A program made the position numbers and the translations under genes. A model generated the notes under the pieces. The model was not told the origin of the DNA, did not search any database, and was given only the letters and a program-made list of their open reading frames with translations. Positions 59,601 to 64,000 of a stretch of DNA of 64,000 nt are shown here, piece after piece (position 1 is the first letter of the stretch; each line of letters begins with the position of its first letter). The DNA comes from Dillenia suffruticosa (taxonomy: Eukaryota > Streptophyta > Magnoliopsida > Dilleniales > Dilleniaceae), in the NCBI GenBank assembly GCA_033439265.1, contig JAVTVX010000030.1, forward strand, positions 4,404,501 to 4,468,500, in the 5' to 3' direction.

Positions 59601-62410
59601 CTCTTTTTTTATTTTCAAAAATCGAATCCAAAAATTTAATTAAAAAAATCTAATATTCTTATTTCTAATCAATTAAACTCTTTTTTTTATCGGGTAATAT
59701 TCAAATTTGTATGATTTAATTAGTAGCCGTTGCATTCATCATGCCCCGGCCCCATTCATCTAGGTTTATCATGATCATGAGCTAACTTTTCCCAATTTGA
59801 ATAAAGCAAATCCCCTAAATTTGACATAGCTGTGCTTGCCACTAGGAGGCTTGGGCCTCCAAAAGTAGGGGTTAATTTTATCCAAAATTGAAAAAGAAAT
59901 TTTCCAATCCACAACTCAAAAATTATATCTAAATATAGGTAGAAAGATTCCAACATATTATTTGGGCAACACTGAATTTGAATGTAACGAGCATGAGTTT
60001 TAATAATTATATGAAGAAAATTACCGTTATTGTATAATTTTAAACATACGGATCTATATTAGACCAAAGAAAAAACATTCAGAGAATAACTCAAATAAAA
60101 GGATTTTTTTTCCTTTAAAAGGAAAATAAAAAATCCCACCAATGGCATTGTAACCCAGATGTAAAAGGATGTCCAATATTTTGGTACATGGCCTTAAATA
60201 CTAACAACTACCTCAAATGTTAGGTATTAATGAAATAGACTTAACCAACCTAAATGGCAAAGAGGAGACTTTTTTTTTTATTATTTGATTAATCCGGTTT
60301 GAATAATGTAGGATTTATTTTAGGGATTGACTCTATCAAATCTTTTTTCGTTATTTTTAGAATTTGAACTTGAAATTTCTGATTAAGAAAATAAAATGTC
60401 TTTCACCAAAATAGTTTGGTATAAAGAGGAGACTTTGTGACGCCATATGGACACCTTTCATTTATGTCGATCACATTCACATTAAATTTTGTAATAAATT
60501 TTATTGTGGGAAAGGCCACAAAAAAAAAAAAAGGTACAACCTTTTTTTCTGGGGTACCCCCGGGATGCGTGGGTAGAGAAGCTTCCTTTGGCTTCAGGTT
60601 CATAAATTTAAGGGCACCGACACAACTACCCTACTTGCGCTGCGCTGTAAAATCTTCACGATTGAAACAGTAATTTTTATTTATTTATTTATTTTTAACT
60701 CTTAAGTACTGAAATGAAACAGCTTCCCGATAAGTAATTCAAGCCAAACAGAGTGGTTCAAGAAATTTGATATTAAATTCAACTTAATTAGATAGAATTT
60801 TTAATAAAAAATAAATTGTACAATATTAATTTTAATTTTTTTAAAGAGAAATTTAATATCAATTCGTGAAATTATATATTTTTATTTTAACAAAAAATAA
60901 AAATAAATTAAACCAATTTAAAATAAATTAGAAATTTTCAAAGACAGGGAGAAAGGAAAAGATTCACCCACTCCCCGGGTTGCGAAAGCTGGACCAGGAA
61001 CAAGGTTTTTCATGTGAATCCATATATATATATTTTTTTCTTTCATCTGGTATTCACGTTTTACTCGATTAATTTAATTTAGGTATTACAGGATCCATTT
61101 TAAGAATTAACTCTCTTAAATCTTTTTTTTTTATTTCTAAATCTCAAACTTGAGATATCTAGTTAAAGAAATAAAGTATTTAATACTCAATTCAAAAGAA
61201 TTTGATTATGAATCCTTATATTAAATGTATAGTAATGCCCCGTTATATTAAAGATGTATAAAAATGTCTAGAATTTTCTTTTAATTAAATTACTATAAAA
61301 TATACCTTTTTCAATACTAAACATTTATTTTTTTAATAATTATACAAGAGATGTATGAGATTCACACAAAATTCATCTAACTAATGTCATTGATCCTCTA
61401 TATGACTTTTGAATAATTACATATGTCTAACATATTTATCATATAAACTTTAAAAATAGTGACTAAAATTTTGATGCTATTAAAAAAATTCTATAATTAT
61501 AGAAAAATCAAATCCAAAAAATAAAAGAAAATAAACAAAAGATAAAACCCCAAACAAGCAAACAAATTGGAAACCAATATAGCTAAGTTTTCTTCACCTA
61601 AAACACATCTATCAATTAAAAGCTTAAAAATAAAAAATACAAAAAGCATAAGCGCCAAGTTCATATAAACTTTGATAATAAGTTATAACTCAACTATTAT
61701 CGTGATCATTTTCTTTAAAAATCACAAGTTCGAATCTTCCTATAAAAAAATATATATATCTATGCAAGCTTTTTAGGCCTAACAAGTTTGTCACCTTCAT
61801 ATAATATGTACATATATTTTATACCAACGAACTAATTATTTTAGTGGCTGAACACACAAATTTTTTAAACAAACTCTCGATTTTGAATTTTATGGATGAA
61901 AAAAAATTAAACAGAGAGAGATTTGTCTCTTAAAACTCAATCAAATTTGAATCAGATTTAATTGACTTAATATAATTATTGGATAAAGATAATTTTTATA
62001 ACTATATATATATATATATTATATAATAGAAACATGTTAATCTACACAAGCTTTAAAAAATTTGTTTAGTGTCTAAAATTAGATAACAATAGCTTATGAA
62101 TAAAGAATAATAAGAAGAAGAAGAAAGAAAAATGGGGTACCTGTAAGCTGGAGAAACGAGGGTGCTTGAGAAGAGTATGAGGCAATTGGGCCCTTAAAAT
62201 TTCAGGATAGATTTTGGTGTTGGAACCCATAATAGCTATAATATAAACGTTGAAATCCGGTTCATGAAAAAGCCTCGCTGATGGACTCAGCGGTTCTTCT
62301 TCTTCCCCCTCCACTACTCCCTCCAAGCCGCCGTTCACAGCGTTGGTTTGTATCGGCTTCAGCCCTCCTCCTTGCTTTCTCCGTCTCATTGCCCCTTCTA
62401 AAACCTCCAT
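56638..62410 (-). CDS. WSD1-like wax ester synthase / diacylglycerol acyltransferase
   Basis: Acyl-CoA-dependent O-acyltransferase that makes wax esters (some members also triacylglycerol) at the endoplasmic reticulum, usually for cuticular wax. Exons: 62410-62141, 58542-57973, 57686-57620, 57525-57413, 57317-57108, 57029-56892, 56799-56638, giving 509 residues, a normal length. Seen: the N-terminal PLSPSARLFHEPDFNVYIIA; the family PLW motif (144-146); the catalytic HHxxxDG as HHSLGDG at 167-173; a hydrophobic middle region (about 222-250); TINDV with the conserved ND (283-284); GIQ-ALADMMEKN, WGNWIGYVLLPF; and SNLVGP (428-433) in the C-terminal DUF1298-type domain. All catalytic residues are present. 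The exon 4/5 junction needs a GC donor (CAG|GCCAGT at 57412). Using a GT three bases further on would change GIQALADMM to GIQATDMM, away from the family pattern. Confidence 0.93.
57411..57412 (-). other. Probable GC donor splice site after WSD exon 4
   Basis: On the minus strand exon 4 ends ATTCAG|GCCAGTAC, and the next exon starts TAG|GCTTTAGCTG. This pairing gives GIQALADMMEK, as in WSD relatives. The competing pairing (donor GTACTT four bases later, acceptor TTTAG) also keeps frame but shortens the conserved motif. Confidence 0.6.
58985..59160 (+). mobile_element. SINE (family A, copy 3)
   Basis: Decayed head (TTCAGGTTCAAGCC as box B), GAATAACCCCTTAATGGAGC, TATTCGGATCAAATTAATC, AACTCGAATACCAATTAG and TGATAAGAAAACCCACTTAC, followed by an A10 tail. 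The 3' part aligns with the tail of the copy at 4295-4500. Confidence 0.75.
59190..59409 (+). mobile_element. SINE (family A-like, copy 4)
   Basis: Head ATCGGTTGAGTGGATGAAGT and CCTTAACCAAGGACTTGAAT with box-B-like GACTTGAATTTAACTCG. The body has GAGTTAAATTAATCAAGATG, CATATACCGATCGG and GTGTGAACCC, and the tail is A18. A possible short target duplication AAAACAAT lies on both sides. Confidence 0.7.
60273..60422 (-). mobile_element. SINE (family A, copy 5) with a perfect target-site duplication
   Basis: On the minus strand: TTCAAGTTCAAATTCTAAAA (box B region), GAGTCAATCCCTAAAATAAA, CAAACCGGATTAATC and a poly-A end (T run on plus at 60271-60279). It is flanked by the perfect 14-bp repeat AAAGAGGAGACTTT at 60259-60272 and 60423-60436. 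Confidence 0.9.
61032..61205 (-). mobile_element. SINE (family A, copy 6)
   Basis: On the minus strand: CTCAAGTTTGAGATTTAGAA, AGAGTTAATTCTTAAAATGG, TTAAATTAATCGAGTAAAAC and GTGAATACCAGATG, then an A-rich end. Possible diverged target repeats are ATGTGAATCCATATA (from 61012) and TTATGAATCCTTATA (from 61206). Confidence 0.7.
61680..61760 (+). mobile_element. SINE head fragment
   Basis: AAGTTATAACTCAACTATTA, then ATCACAAGTTCGAATCTTCC (a box B type sequence), then an A run. It resembles the tRNA-like head of the window's SINEs; the body is missing. Confidence 0.45.
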
Positions 62411-62547
62411 TGGTATGCACGGTTCTATTCGAATTTTTTTCCTTTTTATGTTCTAAGATTGCTCCTTCACTTCTGTTTTTCAAGGGGGAAAAGGTTAAAA
62501 TTGTAAATGGGGATTGAACTGGACGCGGGTTCGGGAACTTCTGTTTC

Positions 62548-62555
62548 CTTTTATA
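62548..62555 (-). promoter_or_regulatory. TATA box of the WSD gene
   Basis: On the minus strand TATAAAAG, about 140 bp upstream of the ATG at 62410. This is a consensus plant TATA box at a sensible distance and implies a transcription start near 62,520. Confidence 0.6.
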
Positions 62556-62559
62556 GAAT

Positions 62560-64000
62560 TTTAGTTATAAAAATGCCCTTGATATTGGGTGATTATTACT
62601 AGGAGAGGGACTATTAGGGGACAGACAAGAACAAGAGGGTGTAAATGATCTGCCACCTGTATGGAGAGATGAGGGTTTTGTTATAGGGAGTTGAGGGGTC
62701 ATTAATGGAGTCCTTTAATTAAAAGAACAGAGCTTAATGCTCATGTCTTTAGCTCAAGAAGGGAAATCGAGAGGAGTCCATTGGTTTGGATTTTAGTGAA
62801 CTTCATTGGCTTTTTTCTTAATCTTATGGGATACGTAATACTGTTTTCTGATAAATTATTATAAAAATAGAAATTTTATTAAGGTTTCTTTTTTTTTTAT
62901 ACATTTTTAAGATAAAAGATTTAAACTCAAAATTTTACGATACAGTTGAGATAAAACTTTTGGCCAGATTCTCTATTTTTCAGAGGAGAGTTTGAGGATT
63001 ACACATGTGAACTCTTCTTAACTCAGGATGTAATACATTATAATTAGTTAATTTATCTATATAATATTACAACAAAAGATTTTGTCTGTCCACTTAACAT
63101 TTTGAGAGTTTTCAAATGTTAAATTTCCTAATTTCTCTTAATCAAAAATGGAAATATTGTATTTTTTTTTTATTTTTCCTTTTGTTTTAATTTTAAACAA
63201 AGTTGGGGCAGAAGGAGTATAATATAAGATTTGGTTAATCATATTACATAGTATTAAATGTATTTTATGCATTCTTTTTTCCATTATCTTAGAGTATTTT
63301 CTTTTCTAATAAAAAATATAATTCACAATATTACAAGAGATACGAGACTCGACCAAAGGACTATGCATTTCATGGTTTGCATATATGTGAAACTTTCTTT
63401 TTTCTTAATCTCCTATTTGTCGTAGTAAAAGAAATAAGAGAATGAGTTGCCAAAAGAAAAGACATTGGGATAAGTACACAAGATGGTGCCTTCTTCTTAT
63501 ATCAAAGGTAGAAGAGGCTAATCTCAATGACTAATGTTTAACTTTTGACCTTTCCTTGATGGGGATATCTCCTACAGCTACCCATCTCTTCCATTCTTTA
63601 AAATTAATTAGCATTCATAGATGTGAAATCTAAGATGCACTAAGAACCATAAGCAAGAAAAATGACCTAATTTGTAAGGTCTTGTTTCATGATCTCCAAT
63701 ATGAACCCAAAAGGGATAAAAACAAATGCACTACCAACTTCTTGAAACATGTCAATTGATAGCATACCCTACATTTCATAAGCTCTGCGCGGGGGGAGGA
63801 GGGGGGAATCCATTTCTTTTATGAGGAATATGTTATTTAACTTTTACTCGAAACTGTCAAAGGTGATCTCTTTTTTTTTTTCATAATCATTCGGTATTTA
63901 GATTTATATTCTGACTAATTTGGTCTGAACGTTATCATGTTTTATTTTTATTTTATTTTTAAATTTTAAACTTAAAATTTGATTAAAAAATTTTATATTT
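62560..64000. other. Intergenic DNA at the right edge, upstream of WSD
   Basis: AT-rich with poly-T runs and a GGGGGAGGAGGGGGG purine tract at about 63793-63807. No gene, RNA or complete element recognised. A SINE-like poly-T segment at about 62,885-62,960 is too decayed to call. Confidence 0.55.

Larger units (their letters stand above)
58543..62140 (-). other. 3.6-kb first intron of the WSD gene, rich in SINEs
   Basis: Donor CAG|GTACCC at 62140 and acceptor TTTCAG ending at 58543. It contains at least four family-A SINEs (listed separately), SINE-like debris at about 59,500-59,700 and 61,680-61,760, and a tract at 59,716-60,010 with no recognised feature. The frames within it are not coding. 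Confidence 0.8.

Noticed and set aside
1-64000. CRISPR array, operon, integron or other prokaryotic-type system
   Set aside because: No regularly spaced identical repeats or gene clusters of that kind. Introns, plant gene families and plant transposons show nuclear plant DNA.

Overview
This is a stretch of nuclear genome from an angiosperm, probably a eudicot. The evidence is AT-rich intergenic DNA, GT-AG introns of tens of bases to several kb, five recognisable plant gene families, and plant-type transposons (RTE and L1-like LINEs, tRNA-derived SINEs, a CACTA element). The species cannot be named from the sequence. All exon models below come from reading splice sites and reading frames by eye. 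In every gene the exon lengths and phases add up to an open frame.

Layout: (1) 1-11,670, minus strand: an ATX3/4/5-type trithorax histone H3K4 methyltransferase gene. Fourteen coding exons (775 codons: PWWP, PHD, extended PHD) lie in the window; the SET-domain exons lie beyond the left edge. One intron carries an RTE-type LINE fossil that itself holds a SINE. (2) 12.2-16.2 kb: promoter, then AT-rich DNA with a degenerate tandem repeat, a probable TIR element, SINEs and microsatellites. (3) 16.38-20.04 kb, plus strand: prefoldin subunit 2, with a 3-kb intron in the 5' leader and a site II/telo-box promoter. (4) 20-32.8 kb: repeat-rich region with a SINE, a locally duplicated segment in which one copy contains a 36-nt U2 snRNA 5' fragment flanked by a target-site-like duplication, an L1-type RNase H fossil, and a decayed CACTA transposon with both gene remnants and its right end. 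(5) 32.8-47.2 kb, plus strand: a 23-exon REC/TSS (CLU-family, TPR) gene encoding 1,908 residues. (6) 49.3-51.9 kb, minus strand: a DOMON-cytochrome b561 membrane oxidoreductase. (7) 52-56.6 kb: AT-rich intergenic DNA with a second SINE family. (8) 56.6-62.4 kb, minus strand: a WSD1-like wax ester synthase/diacylglycerol acyltransferase with a SINE-laden first intron. (9) 62.5-64 kb: intergenic.

The genes do not form a functional cluster. They are ordinary single genes: chromatin marking, chaperone, chloroplast/mitochondrial cell-volume factor, transmembrane electron transport and surface-lipid synthesis. ATX and PFD2 are divergent; REC and CYB561 are convergent.

No previously undescribed biological system is evident. 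The most unusual items are the U2 snRNA-derived insertion with a matching empty site about 0.6 kb away, the SINE-in-LINE nest inside the ATX gene, two SINE families with readable target-site duplications, and GC donor sites in two genes.
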